Part shown: piece after piece, positions 23,185 to 32,253 of the stretch
Position numbering within the stretch: position 1 is the first letter of the stretch
How the letters are laid out: every line of letters begins with the position of its first letter
Assembly (NCBI RefSeq): GCF_011761635.1
Contig: NZ_JAASRN010000001.1
Span: 641,846 to 705,845, forward strand
DNA: 64,000 nucleotides
Origin: Thermonema lapsum
GTDB taxonomy: Bacteria; Bacteroidota; Bacteroidia; Cytophagales; Thermonemataceae
Direction: 5' to 3'
Position numbers and translations under genes: made by a program
The notes under the pieces: model-generated
What the model was told of the DNA's origin: nothing
The model's input: only the letters and a program-made list of their open reading frames with translations
Databases searched by the model: none

Positions 23185-24951
23185 ATGGATAGAAACCAGT
23201 TTATCGGCTTGGTACTGATTTTTGTACTTACATTTGTTTACTTTCAGTACATAGCCCCTCCACCAGAGGAAATAGCCCTAAGTGACACCACCCAAGTAGA
23301 AACCCCAGAGGCTACTGCCTCTGACAGCGCTCCTGCCGCCGATGAACAACTTATTCCCACTGCTTTTAGTCAACTACAAAACGACAGCCTGCCCACCCAA
23401 GAGATTGTATTTGAAAATGAGGTGCTACGCATTCAAATGAGCAGCCGGGGTGGCTATCCTCAAAGTGTAGAGCTGAAGCACTACAAGACATACGCCGGTG
23501 AGCCTTTGTTCTTGCTGGTACCCCAATACCAAAAACGTCGTTTCATTGTGAATACACGCCATGGGGCTCTCGACTTATCGCAGCTTCATTACAGCGTGAA
23601 AAAACAAGATAAGCAAGAACTGGTCTTAGAAGCTATTTTGGGTGAAGGCAAGCGCATCGTGCAAACCTATCGTTTCCGTCAAGATGTACCTTATTTGTTA
23701 GACTACAGCTTGCGCAGCGAGGGGCTTGAACAAGACCTTTTGGCGGGCATTGCCTTCGACTGGCAGGCAAGCATGTTGAACACAGAAAAGGACGTAACCC
23801 TCAGTCGCAGCAAAGCAACAGTGAACTACTATACTACCGAAGGAGGCTTCGATGGGCTGAATGAAATGAGCTCCGAAGCAAAGGAAGAAAGTATTGCTTC
23901 CCCTATTGTATGGACCAGCTTTAAACAGCAGTTCTTTAGCGCTGCTATCATTCATCCGGCGGCTTCCTTCCAAAAAGCGCAGTTGTTTGTAGCTCCTCCC
24001 GCCGACGAAAACAGCAGTATAGTGAAGCATTATGGCATGCGCTGGGAAAGTGCACAAAAACTTAGCTCGCTTGACTTCCAATTGTTCTTTGGACCTAACA
24101 AAGTGCCCATCCTCTCAAAAGTAGGTTACGATTTCGAGAAAAACGTTTATTTGGGTTGGTCACTGTTTCGCTGGATTAACCGTTACATCATCATCCCCAT
24201 TTTCAACTTCCTTGAGCAGTTTATCGATAATTATGGACTTATCATCATCTTGCTGGTACTTATCATCAAAACAGCTCTTTTCCCGCTTACTTATCGTTCT
24301 TACATAGGAATGGGCAAAATGAAAGTGCTGCAGCCCGAGATTCAAGCGCTCAAAGAAAAATACAGCGACCCACAAGAGCTACAGATGGCACAAATGGAAC
24401 TGTTCCGGCAAGTGGGTGTAAACCCGCTGAGCGGCTGCCTGCCCATGTTGCTTCAAATGCCCATCTTGTTTGCCATGTTCATGTTCTTTCCCAACGCCAT
24501 AGAGCTGCGGCAGAAAGCCTTCTTGTGGGCAGAAGACCTCTCTACCTACGACTCCATACTTAACCTACCCTTCAACATTCCTTTCTACGGCGACCATGTC
24601 AGCTTGTTTACTTTGCTCATGACCCTTTCAAGCATAGCTTATGCTTACTACAGCAGTCAAAACACTGCCAGCAGCCAAGCCGGTCCTATGCAATATATGG
24701 GCTACTTCATGCCTATCGTATTTATGTTTGTGCTGAACTCTTACCCTTCCGGTTTGAGCTTTTATTATTTCTGCTCCAATATCATTACCATCGGGCAACA
24801 GTTGATAATCCGTCGCTTTGTAGATGACGAAAAGATTCTTGCCATTCTGGAAGAGAACAAGAAAAAACAAAAAAATGGTGGCAAGCAGTCTTCTTTCCAA
24901 AAACGCTTGGAAGAGGCAATGCGCAAAGCACAACAAGCCAAGAAAAAATAA
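23185..24951 (+). CDS. yidC: membrane protein insertase YidC
   Basis: 588 aa from ATG 23185 (MDRNQFIGLVLIFVLTFVYF, then QYIAPPP). The first helix is at about 5-21, followed by a large periplasmic domain (about 60-335) and the conserved OxaA core with FLEQFIDNYGLIIILLVLII, KTALFPLTYRSYIGMGKMKV, NPLSGCLPMLLQMPILFAMF and a Lys-rich C-terminal tail. YidC inserts and folds inner membrane proteins alone or with SecYEG. The upstream in-frame ATG at 23152 would overlap the promoter element, so the shorter start is used. Confidence 0.97.
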   Translation: MDRNQFIGLVLIFVLTFVYFQYIAPPPEEIALSDTTQVETPEATASDSAPAADEQLIPTAFSQLQNDSLPTQEIVFENEVLRIQMSSRGGYPQSVELKHYKTYAGEPLFLLVPQYQKRRFIVNTRHGALDLSQLHYSVKKQDKQELVLEAILGEGKRIVQTYRFRQDVPYLLDYSLRSEGLEQDLLAGIAFDWQASMLNTEKDVTLSRSKATVNYYTTEGGFDGLNEMSSEAKEESIASPIVWTSFKQQFFSAAIIHPAASFQKAQLFVAPPADENSSIVKHYGMRWESAQKLSSLDFQLFFGPNKVPILSKVGYDFEKNVYLGWSLFRWINRYIIIPIFNFLEQFIDNYGLIIILLVLIIKTALFPLTYRSYIGMGKMKVLQPEIQALKEKYSDPQELQMAQMELFRQVGVNPLSGCLPMLLQMPILFAMFMFFPNAIELRQKAFLWAEDLSTYDSILNLPFNIPFYGDHVSLFTLLMTLSSIAYAYYSSQNTASSQAGPMQYMGYFMPIVFMFVLNSYPSGLSFYYFCSNIITIGQQLIIRRFVDDEKILAILEENKKKQKNGGKQSSFQKRLEEAMRKAQQAKKK

Positions 24952-24973
24952 ACAAATACCACTTGAATTGCAT

Positions 24974-25005
24974 ACCATCCTTGTCTTTTCAAGGGTGGTT
25001 TTTTT
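24974..25005 (+). terminator. intrinsic terminator of yidC
   Basis: ACCATCCTTG (24974-24983) pairs with CAAGGGTGGT (24990-24999; one G-T pair), 6-nt loop, then a run of T. Confidence 0.88.
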
Positions 25006-25035
25006 ATTATGCACTCCCGTAAAACTACACGCAAT

Positions 25036-26190
25036 ATGAGACGTCTCTTTTACCTCATTGCCCTCTGCAGCTTTGCCCTCGCTTGCCTATGGCAGTGCAC
25101 AATGCCGGAAAAAGAACAACAAACGCATGTCTCCCACAATGCATTGCCCGAGATAGAAACACAGTATGCGCACTTCCACCTGACAAAGTTGAATGAAGAT
25201 GCTTATTTGCTTGTTTTGGGCAACACATCCAACGACAGTACAAAGCTGTATTATGTACTCTCCTACAGCTCCCAAATACCGGAAGCGTACAAAGGGCTAC
25301 CCCTCATTCATCTGCCCGTACAAAACATTGGCGTGCGCTCAACTACACACCTCGGCTTTCTGAAAGCATTGAATGCTGCCTGCCCCCCTTTTTTGAAAGC
25401 TATACCGGATACAACTTATATCTTCGATAGCTCATTGCGACAAATGGCAGCACAAGGTAAATTCATCATTCTACAAGAAGAAACATTGCCCTTAGAGACA
25501 ATTGCTCGCCACTGTCGTTTGCTGCTGGTATCTTCGCCGCTCAATGCTGCCGAAGCTGAAAAACTTGCCCGTTTGGGGGTAGTTTCCCTGCCCATTCTCG
25601 AATGGATGGAAACGCATCCACTGGCACAAACCGAGTGGATTAAGCTGTTTGGGATACTTACAGGCAAGACGCAGGAGGCGCAAAGGTACTTCGAACACAT
25701 TACACAGGCTTATATCACCCTGCGTGACTCTGTTGCCCAGCAACTTGCCCGTGTCCCTCGCCCTCTGGTCATTACTGGCTTGCCGTTTCGGGGGCAGTGG
25801 TACGTAGCCGGCGGGCAAAGCTTCATGGCTCAGTTCATACAAGACGCAGGAGGCGCATATTACTGGCAAAAAATTCCCCAAACAGGAAGCTTGCCCATTG
25901 CTTTCGAAAAAGTCTATGAAGCAGGCTTAAAAGCCGATGTATGGCTACACCCCGGACAGGCACGCAGCCGGCAAGAAATAACCAACGCCGACCCCCGCCT
26001 GCAAGACTTCAAGTCATGGCAAGGAGGACATGTATTCAACCGCACGCGACGCCTCTCACCTACCGGTGGCAATGACTACTGGGAACAAGGCGTAGTAGAA
26101 CCACACATCATTCTCGCCGACATGGTAAAAGCCTTACATCCCAAGCTTTTGCCCCGCCATACATGGAAATACTATGAACAACTGCCTTAA
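25036..26190 (+). CDS. ABC transporter substrate-binding lipoprotein (BtuF/FhuD-like)
   Basis: 384 aa from ATG 25036, with a lipoprotein signal ending LACLWQC. Two TroA-type lobes joined by a long helix: lobe 1 includes PVQNIGVRSTTHLGFLKAL, the middle HCRLLLVSSPLNAAEAEKLA, then LARLGVVSLPILEWMETHPL, AQTEWIKLFGILTGKTQEAQ and the second lobe VITGLPFRGQWYVAGGQSFM. This is the pattern of Fe3+-siderophore/cobalamin binding proteins. The permease and ATPase are not adjacent, so the ligand is undetermined. The upstream in-frame ATG at 25009 follows the yidC terminator too closely to be likely. Confidence 0.82.
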   Translation: MRRLFYLIALCSFALACLWQCTMPEKEQQTHVSHNALPEIETQYAHFHLTKLNEDAYLLVLGNTSNDSTKLYYVLSYSSQIPEAYKGLPLIHLPVQNIGVRSTTHLGFLKALNAACPPFLKAIPDTTYIFDSSLRQMAAQGKFIILQEETLPLETIARHCRLLLVSSPLNAAEAEKLARLGVVSLPILEWMETHPLAQTEWIKLFGILTGKTQEAQRYFEHITQAYITLRDSVAQQLARVPRPLVITGLPFRGQWYVAGGQSFMAQFIQDAGGAYYWQKIPQTGSLPIAFEKVYEAGLKADVWLHPGQARSRQEITNADPRLQDFKSWQGGHVFNRTRRLSPTGGNDYWEQGVVEPHIILADMVKALHPKLLPRHTWKYYEQLP

Positions 26191-26198
26191 AAAAACAA

Positions 26199-26219
26199 AA
26201 AGGGGGCTTCCCCCCCTTT
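26199..26219. terminator. bidirectional terminator hairpin
   Basis: AAAGGGGG pairs with CCCCCTTT (loop CTTCC) between the converging binding-protein gene and type IX cargo gene. Confidence 0.75.
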
Positions 26220-26239
26220 CCTACTCTCATTTCAATGAG

Positions 26240-27049
26240 TTACTTCTTCAAGAAACGGTCGGTCTTGTCATCGAAGTGAACAATATATACTCCCTGTGGC
26301 AAGCTACTGATATCTACAAACTTGCCATTTCCTTGCAAAAGCACATTGCCCTTCATATCGGTAATTTTGTAATTGACCGACTGGGTAAAATAAATTTTAG
26401 TGCTGGCATTTTTAGGATAAAAGCGCACCTCTTCGGCAGACTTGCGGTACACCAGCTCAGGCGAATAATATACCCGCCCATCGAGCTCCTGATGACGGAT
26501 GCGATAGCGGTTTATGCCAGTATGATGCTGTATGGGCACCGTATAGCTCCCCTCGCCATTGCTGCCTCGTGCCGTGATGATGCGTACGGTCAGCCAGTTG
26601 TTGTTCATGAACTTTTGGATGTAATAAGTGCTGTTGGACGACTCGCCGGCAGCAGTCCAGTGCAAAGTATTTTCATCTACGGAATAAGTTACAAACTGAA
26701 AGTCAGCATCTCCTCGTATAGCATCAGGATTGATAATTTTAGGTTTGCAACCCTGTGCATGAACAATCTTAATAATCACCGGACTGTTCATAGGCACCGA
26801 CGAAAGGTCTATCTCGAAAGATGAAGCCCGAGGCTCAACAATTACTTGTTGGTCGTTCACATAAACCGACTGGGTGCAATAGCGGCTGCGATCGGGGGTA
26901 AAAGGATTTTGCACATAAAGGTTGCGCCCTTTGTAAACTCCACTTATGGTAAATGATACATTTTCCTGCGCGTGCGCAAAGGAAAATGCGGCTATCCAGA
27001 ACAGCAGTCCCCCTATTAAAAAGCGATAGTGTAACACTATATCAGCCAT
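26240..27049 (-). CDS. secreted protein with type IX secretion C-terminal domain
   Basis: 269 aa. Signal peptide with a hydrophobic core (about 10-25) ending AHAQ. Residues about 28-110 form a beta-rich domain with a Cys pair, and 115-190 look fibronectin-like (LHWTAAGESSNSTYYIQKFM). The end (VRFYPKNASTKIYFTQSVNY, KITDMKGNVLLQG, SLPQGVYIVHFDDK) is a type A sorting domain for type IX secretion, so the protein is probably surface-displayed or released. No enzymatic motif is visible. Confidence 0.8.
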   Translation of the reverse strand: MADIVLHYRFLIGGLLFWIAAFSFAHAQENVSFTISGVYKGRNLYVQNPFTPDRSRYCTQSVYVNDQQVIVEPRASSFEIDLSSVPMNSPVIIKIVHAQGCKPKIINPDAIRGDADFQFVTYSVDENTLHWTAAGESSNSTYYIQKFMNNNWLTVRIITARGSNGEGSYTVPIQHHTGINRYRIRHQELDGRVYYSPELVYRKSAEEVRFYPKNASTKIYFTQSVNYKITDMKGNVLLQGNGKFVDISSLPQGVYIVHFDDKTDRFLKK

Positions 27050-27283
27050 TCATTCTACAAGATCAAAATACAAAGCTTTACTTTTTAAGTATTTATTGCA
27101 TTTGTACAAATTAGAAAAAAAAAATATTCCCAAGCAAGCACATTGCTATTCTTCCTTATACAAATTTAGCAATACGCTCTCGGAATAGGTGTAAATATTG
27201 TACTTACATTAAATGTATGCACCAACGTTTTTCTTATCCTTGCACAAAAGATTGCAGCAGGGCAGCATATACTTACATGGAGG

Positions 27284-28504
27284 TTACTCATAACGCAAGG
27301 CTTCGATGGGGTCCAAGCGCGAAGCTTTGTAAGAAGGATAAAAACCGGCAGCCACTCCCACCACTGCACAAACCGTAACCCCAAGCAACATAGCTCCCCA
27401 AGGTACAATGAAAACATCAATTTCCATCAGGCGGGCAACTCCATTGCCGATGAGCAAACCCATAATAATGCCGGCAATTCCCCCCAGCTGGCAGATGGCA
27501 ATGGCTTCTAACAAAAACTGCCATTGTATTTGACGCGGAGTAGCACCAATGGCTTTTCGAGTACCTATTTCGCGGGTACGTTCCGTTACCGACACCAGCA
27601 TGATATTCATCAAACCTACCGAAGCCCCTAAGAGAGTAATAAAACTGATTACTCCACCGCCTATGCTCAAATACCCCGTAATTTTACTCAACTCTTCTGC
27701 CAGCGTTTCATTACGCTCTATCTGAAAAGATGAGGGTGCCCCCACACGGTCATTGCGGATACGGCGCATCAACATCTCCGCCTCTGCCATCACCGATTCA
27801 AACTCTTCGGGGCGATACACCTGTACGGTTACCGTGAAGGTGGGTTCAGAAGAGAAAAGTATGCGTGCGTTGGTCAAAGGGATGATGATGCTGCGGTCAA
27901 GAGAACCGCCCCCCATATCACTGCCTCGTTTTTCCAATACGCCCACTACCTTGTAGCTACGCCCCAGCACACGTATATTTTTGTTGATGGGGTCTTCCTT
28001 ATCGAACAAAGTTTGGGCTATTTCACTGCCAATCAAAGCCACATACTGCCCATTTTCCATCTCTTGCTCGGTAAACAAACGCCCTTTGGCTGTCTGCACA
28101 TCTTGTTGTTTGAGATAATCGACATTAGAACCCACCACCTGAATGTTAGGATTTGTCTTTTGTGAGCGGTACTTGGCTTCTGCCGAAAACGATAATACTG
28201 TTGAAATAGCCACCGTTCCTTTGTCTTTCATCATGGCTTCGAACTGTAGCACTTCATGATAGCGCAAAGGCGGAGCTACTTTCCGCATCCGCTCCCATCT
28301 TCCAACTTCGGTATTGATTGTAAAAGAATTAGCACCTAACGATGCCAAGTTGCTGTTTACCGAGTTATCGATGGCACTGATAGCCGTAAGAATACCTACC
28401 AAAGCGGTAATGCCGATGGCGATAATTGCCGCAGTTAAAATTGCCCGTAAACGGTTACTCAATACCGAGCGAACAGCTTCTCTTATATATTCTACCTTCT
28501 CCAT
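27284..28504 (-). CDS. MacB/FtsX-type ABC transporter permease
   Basis: 406 aa. One N-terminal helix (about 20-42, LRAILTAAIIAIGITALVGI), a MacB-type periplasmic core domain (about 50-265) and three C-terminal helices (about 283-310, 330-355, 370-390). Signatures: SVTERTREIGTRKAIGATPR (cytoplasmic coupling region) and the closing DPIEALRYE. Such permeases act with a MacB/LolD ATPase to move lipoproteins, peptides or drugs across the envelope by mechanotransmission. No ATPase gene is next to it. Confidence 0.92.
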   Translation of the reverse strand: MEKVEYIREAVRSVLSNRLRAILTAAIIAIGITALVGILTAISAIDNSVNSNLASLGANSFTINTEVGRWERMRKVAPPLRYHEVLQFEAMMKDKGTVAISTVLSFSAEAKYRSQKTNPNIQVVGSNVDYLKQQDVQTAKGRLFTEQEMENGQYVALIGSEIAQTLFDKEDPINKNIRVLGRSYKVVGVLEKRGSDMGGGSLDRSIIIPLTNARILFSSEPTFTVTVQVYRPEEFESVMAEAEMLMRRIRNDRVGAPSSFQIERNETLAEELSKITGYLSIGGGVISFITLLGASVGLMNIMLVSVTERTREIGTRKAIGATPRQIQWQFLLEAIAICQLGGIAGIIMGLLIGNGVARLMEIDVFIVPWGAMLLGVTVCAVVGVAAGFYPSYKASRLDPIEALRYE

Positions 28505-28628
28505 AAAATGATATGCGCTTTACAATGGTTTCTTAAAAATAAACTTTCGAAGTGTGTGGCTTGTTTTTACAAGCAGAACGCTCTAATTTAAAGGAATCAT
28601 ATATTTCAGACGCAAAAAATACAAAGCA

Positions 28629-29924
28629 ATGGCAACACCGATGGCTTTTCTATATAAAAAGCAGCTCATGCAAGGGATTTTGCTGATGTGTTTCCTATCA
28701 ATACAAACGACAATTTACGCCAACCGTATTTTTGTCCCTATGGACGAAACCCAAAAAAACCACCTGAAAGCCTATGGTGTAGCTTATTGGGTGTTGTCGC
28801 AGGGCTTCGAAATCGAATGGCTGCTCAACTACAAAGGGGGGAGCTTTGTATTGCCCGCAGCTACTGCCATTGAAAACCGCCTACTTTCACGCAACGTAAG
28901 CTACCGTGTCATATCCGAAGCCGAATATAATGAGATAGTAGCCTTCATCAGTCGCCCCGATGTGAATATGGATGTAATGAAATTAGAAAAAGCCCCCAAA
29001 ATTGCTGTCTATTCTCCCAAAAGCAAACAACCATGGGACGACGCCGTAACCTTAGCGCTCACCTATGCCGAAATTTCCTATGACGTCATTTTTGACGACG
29101 AGGTTCTACAAGGCAAACTCATAGAATACGATTGGCTACACCTCCACCACGAAGATTTCACTGGGCAATACGGTAAGTTTTATGCCGCTTACCGTAACCA
29201 ACCGTGGTATATTCAGCAACAAAATGAGTTTGAGGCTACTGCCCGGCGCTATGGTTTTAAAAAAGTATCACAGCTGAAATTGGCAGTAGTCAAACGTATT
29301 CGAGAATATGTTGCCGGCGGCGGTTTTCTCTTCGCTATGTGTTCGGCTACCGATACTTACGATATTGCCTTGGCAGCCGATGGGGTTGATATCTGCGAGT
29401 CGATGTATGACGGCGACCCTGCCGACCCCAATGCCCAGTCGAAGCTTAACTTCAGCAACTGCTTTGCTTTTCAGAACTTTACTTTGGTGATGAATCCCTA
29501 CCAGTATGAATATTCAAACATAGACAACCAAAGTTATGAGCGTGGGGTAACCGAAGAGAATGACTATTTTACCCTTTTTCAATTCTCTGCCAAATGGGAC
29601 CCAATCCCTACCATGCTCACACAAAACCACGTGCATGTAATCAAAGGGTTCATGGGGCAAACCACTGCCTACAAAAAACAGCTCATCAAACCCGATGTGG
29701 TCATTATGGGCGAAAACAAAGCCATCGGCGAAGCGCGCTACATCCACGGGGTGCATGGCAAAGGTTTCTGGACGTTTTACGGCGGGCACGACCCTGAAGA
29801 TTACCAGCATTTTGTATATGAAGAGCCCACAGACTTAAGCCTTTATCCCAACTCGCCCGGCTACCGTCTTATTTTGAACAATGTATTGTTTCCTGCTGCT
29901 AAGAAAAAGAAAAAGAAAACCTAA
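28629..29924 (+). CDS. secreted protein usually mislabelled asparagine synthetase B
   Basis: 431 aa. A hydrophobic signal region (about 15-32, MQGILLMCFLSIQTTIYA) leads to a mature start NRIFVPMDETQKNHLKAYGV. Seen later: APKIAVYSPKSKQPWDDAVT, YDWLHLHHEDFTGQYGKFYA, an AGGGFLFAMCSATDTYD segment with a Cys in a nucleophile-elbow-like turn, and YGGHDPEDYQHFV. These suggest a class I glutamine amidotransferase-like/ThuA-like fold. Neither the glutaminase nor the synthetase domain of AsnB is present. Homologues in Bacteroidota commonly carry that name, which I consider unsupported. Alternative ATGs at 28641 and 28668. Confidence 0.7.
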   Translation: MATPMAFLYKKQLMQGILLMCFLSIQTTIYANRIFVPMDETQKNHLKAYGVAYWVLSQGFEIEWLLNYKGGSFVLPAATAIENRLLSRNVSYRVISEAEYNEIVAFISRPDVNMDVMKLEKAPKIAVYSPKSKQPWDDAVTLALTYAEISYDVIFDDEVLQGKLIEYDWLHLHHEDFTGQYGKFYAAYRNQPWYIQQQNEFEATARRYGFKKVSQLKLAVVKRIREYVAGGGFLFAMCSATDTYDIALAADGVDICESMYDGDPADPNAQSKLNFSNCFAFQNFTLVMNPYQYEYSNIDNQSYERGVTEENDYFTLFQFSAKWDPIPTMLTQNHVHVIKGFMGQTTAYKKQLIKPDVVIMGENKAIGEARYIHGVHGKGFWTFYGGHDPEDYQHFVYEEPTDLSLYPNSPGYRLILNNVLFPAAKKKKKKT

Positions 29925-30239
29925 AAGCAGCATCCACTCACTACATGTTGCGGTATTGCTGCGTGGTAGCCAAACCTAATAAGCACAAACTCTTGGCTTA
30001 TCTCTATCTTTTGTAGTGGTGTTAGGTCTACAGCCATCCTGCTCACGTTGGCATTGCCCACCTCATCCAAAAGCATACCGCCAATGATGTAGAGTTGCTG
30101 CGAAATAAAAAATTGTTTTTGCTACTTCGCAACCACCGCAACGAATCTAACCAAATACCTGCTAAAGGTTGATTACAGCCTTCCTATTTAGGAAGAAAAA
30201 AGCCCGGAGGCTATGCAAATCAACCTTAGCTGGATGGTC
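29925..30239. other. intergenic gap with possible gene remnant
   Basis: A minus-strand stretch ending at 29921 and open back to about 30108 encodes a protein-like sequence (IIGGMLLDEVGNANVSRMAV, then DLTPLQKIEISQEFVLIRFG). The first ATG is at 30076, giving 51 aa. It looks like the end of a larger gene, but I recognise no family. Nothing else is seen in the gap. Confidence 0.3.
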
Positions 30240-31109
30240 TCAGCCGTGTGATTTCTGTTTTTTCAAGTTAAAAGTAAGCACTGAGCGATGAGCATGCTCC
30301 ACTACATCCTCAGCTATGCTACCCAAAAAAAGGTGTGAAATGCCCCGCCGCTGATGTGTGGGAACGACTATGAGGTCAGCCTGTACGTCATCGGCAAAGT
30401 TCACAATACCTTCATCTTGACTCACATCACAATATACATGCAAAGAAGCATTCAGTTCATAACGCTCAATGAAGCGCTGGTATGCCTGCTCTATTTCCCG
30501 GCTTGTCATAAAGTCTGTGGGTGTATTGACACGCAACAAAAGCAAGTCCGCCTGCAATATTTCCTGCCAATACTTCAGTTCTTTCACAGCCACCTCCGAT
30601 TCCTCGTCGAAACCTGTTGCAAACAGCATTTTGCGCACGCGATTAGGAGCAAAATCGCTTTTAATCACAAATACGGGACAAGCGGCATGGCGCACCACTT
30701 TGTCGGTCGTAGAGCCAATGAGTGTACCTTCCAAGGCATCGGCACCTCGCCCCCCTATCATAATACAGTCGGGTTGCTCTTCTTGCTCATATTCCATAAT
30801 AATGGGATAAGCACGCCCTACCTCCACCACAATACGGTGCGATACCTTTTGCACCATGTCGCCCATTTCTTCCAACACCCGTTTCAATTCATCCTGCGCC
30901 CGCTCTACCATATGCTGATGAAGCTCTTGTTCAATCAGGTTGTTTTCGGTGGTAAAAACTAAGGGTGCATAAAAAGTAGTAGGCATTACTTCCATTACAT
31001 GTAAAAGCACGACCTCTGCCCCCGTATGCTCTGCCAGACGAAAGGCTGCACGCAAAGCGTGGTTGGCATAGTCGGAAAAGTCTGTGGGTACAAGTATTTT
31101 TTTCAACAT
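30240..31109 (-). CDS. universal stress protein, tandem UspA domains
   Basis: 289 aa from the ATG at 31109 (another ATG two codons upstream). Two Usp domains: about 1-145 (KKILVPTDFSDYANHALRAA ... IMIGGRGADALEGTLIGSTT, with the ATP-loop GxxG...GS(T/V) pattern) and a weaker one at 150-285 (KMLFATGFDEESEVAVKEL ... VVPTHQRRGISHLFLGSIAE). Usp proteins respond to starvation and stress, some by binding ATP. A second tandem Usp gene is at 34616. Monocistronic. Confidence 0.9.
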   Translation of the reverse strand: MLKKILVPTDFSDYANHALRAAFRLAEHTGAEVVLLHVMEVMPTTFYAPLVFTTENNLIEQELHQHMVERAQDELKRVLEEMGDMVQKVSHRIVVEVGRAYPIIMEYEQEEQPDCIMIGGRGADALEGTLIGSTTDKVVRHAACPVFVIKSDFAPNRVRKMLFATGFDEESEVAVKELKYWQEILQADLLLLRVNTPTDFMTSREIEQAYQRFIERYELNASLHVYCDVSQDEGIVNFADDVQADLIVVPTHQRRGISHLFLGSIAEDVVEHAHRSVLTFNLKKQKSHG

Positions 31110-31202
31110 AAGCATTTACCTTTTGGCTTTTTCATGAATTTAATAAAAAAGGATGCACCTTCTTTCAAAAGACAAGAAAAAAAAGAAAAAAACACGACGA
31201 CA

Positions 31203-31210
31203 TAAATTTG
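31203..31210 (+). promoter_or_regulatory. possible -7 element (TAAATTTG)
   Basis: TAnnTTTG match 79 bp upstream of the ATG at 31289; the long leader makes it less certain. Confidence 0.4.
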
Positions 31211-31288
31211 CACAATTCCTTTATTTTCATTAGCTTACTTTGAATATAGTATGCTCATTCGCCCTAAACTCAAAACAGTAAGAATACT

Positions 31289-31696
31289 ATGGACAAGTTA
31301 ACATTAGAAAAAACCATACGCAGTATCACCGAAGAACTCGACGGAAACACCTTAGACTACTCAGACAATAACATCATTGCAACCATCCCGTTGCCAGAGG
31401 GGCGCTTTCAAAGCATCACGACCTATTTGTTTGAAAACCCAAACGGAAGCAAAACCATAGAGTTCGCTTCGCGTGTTTGTGATGCCGACACACCCGGCAT
31501 TGATTATCGTCACTGCTTGGAGGTAAACCGAGACTTGGTTTACTCTAAAGTCATCATACAAGATGGCTATATCCAATTGGCTGCATCGATACTCGTGGAA
31601 CATGCCACAAGAGACATCATCAAAGACATCATTGTTGAGATAGCCCAAAAAGCCGATGATTTGGAAATGGAGCTAACCGGTGCAGATATGCACTAA
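31289..31696 (+). CDS. small soluble protein, YbjN/CesT-like layout
   Basis: 135 aa, acidic, no signal or membrane segment. Predicted order: helix (KLTLEKTIRSITEEL), strands (NIIATIPLP, QSITTYLFENP, KTIEFASRVCD), helix, strand (YIQLAASILVEH) and a long final helix (DIIKDIIVEIAQKADDLEME). This resembles the YbjN/type III chaperone fold, like the protein at 8455-8871, though the sequence identity between the two is low. Function unknown. Ends in a terminator shared with mscL. Confidence 0.6.
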   Translation: MDKLTLEKTIRSITEELDGNTLDYSDNNIIATIPLPEGRFQSITTYLFENPNGSKTIEFASRVCDADTPGIDYRHCLEVNRDLVYSKVIIQDGYIQLAASILVEHATRDIIKDIIVEIAQKADDLEMELTGADMH

Positions 31697-31716
31697 GCTC
31701 ACCCAATCATAGAAAC

Positions 31717-31745
31717 AAAGGGAGGATTTTATGCATCCTCCCTTT
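31717..31745. terminator. bidirectional terminator hairpin
   Basis: GGGAGGAT (31720-31727) pairs with ATCCTCCC (31735-31742), flanked by AAA and TTTT, between converging genes. Confidence 0.85.
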
Positions 31746-31750
31746 TGTAT

Positions 31751-32158
31751 TTATGCCTTGTTCTTGTTTTTAAGCGCATCGCGTATTTCACGCAATAGCA
31801 ACACTTCTTCGGAAGGCTTTGGCGGCGGCTCTGCTTTTTCCTCTTTCTTTTGAAAACGGCTGTAAAACCTCACAATGACAAAGACAGAGAAAGCAATGAT
31901 AAGAAAATCCACGATGGTTTGTATGAAGGCACCGTAATTCAGGGTAACGGCTGCCTGCTCCTCGGTTGCCTCTTTGAGTGTCCATTTCAAATCAACAAAA
32001 TTGGTATTTCCTAAAAGCAAGCCAATGGGGGGCATGAGAATGTCATTCACCAAAGAGCTGACAATCTTGTTAAAAGCAGCTCCTACAATTACAGCAACGG
32101 CTAAGTCCAACACATTGCCACGTGCGATGAACTTTTTGAATTCTTTGAGCATAATCAT
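31751..32158 (-). CDS. mscL: large-conductance mechanosensitive channel
   Basis: 135 aa, the family length. MscL opens at near-lytic membrane tension to release solutes during osmotic downshock. Seen: the N-terminal amphipathic helix KEFKKFIARGNVLDLAVAVI with the conserved gate region, AVIVGAAFNKIVSSLVNDIL and PPIG, the second helix YGAFIQTIVDFLIIAFSVFV, and the charged C-terminal bundle (FQKKEEKAEPPPKPSEEVLL). All landmarks are present. Converges with the preceding gene on a shared terminator. Confidence 0.96.
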   Translation of the reverse strand: MIMLKEFKKFIARGNVLDLAVAVIVGAAFNKIVSSLVNDILMPPIGLLLGNTNFVDLKWTLKEATEEQAAVTLNYGAFIQTIVDFLIIAFSVFVIVRFYSRFQKKEEKAEPPPKPSEEVLLLREIRDALKNKNKA

Positions 32159-32253
32159 CGGTTTTTTTCAAGTATTACACTTTGTAATTTTTCTTTTTGT
32201 CTGTTTTTCGTTCCAAGCAGCCTCTCACCCATTGGCGCGTATATCAGGCTGAA

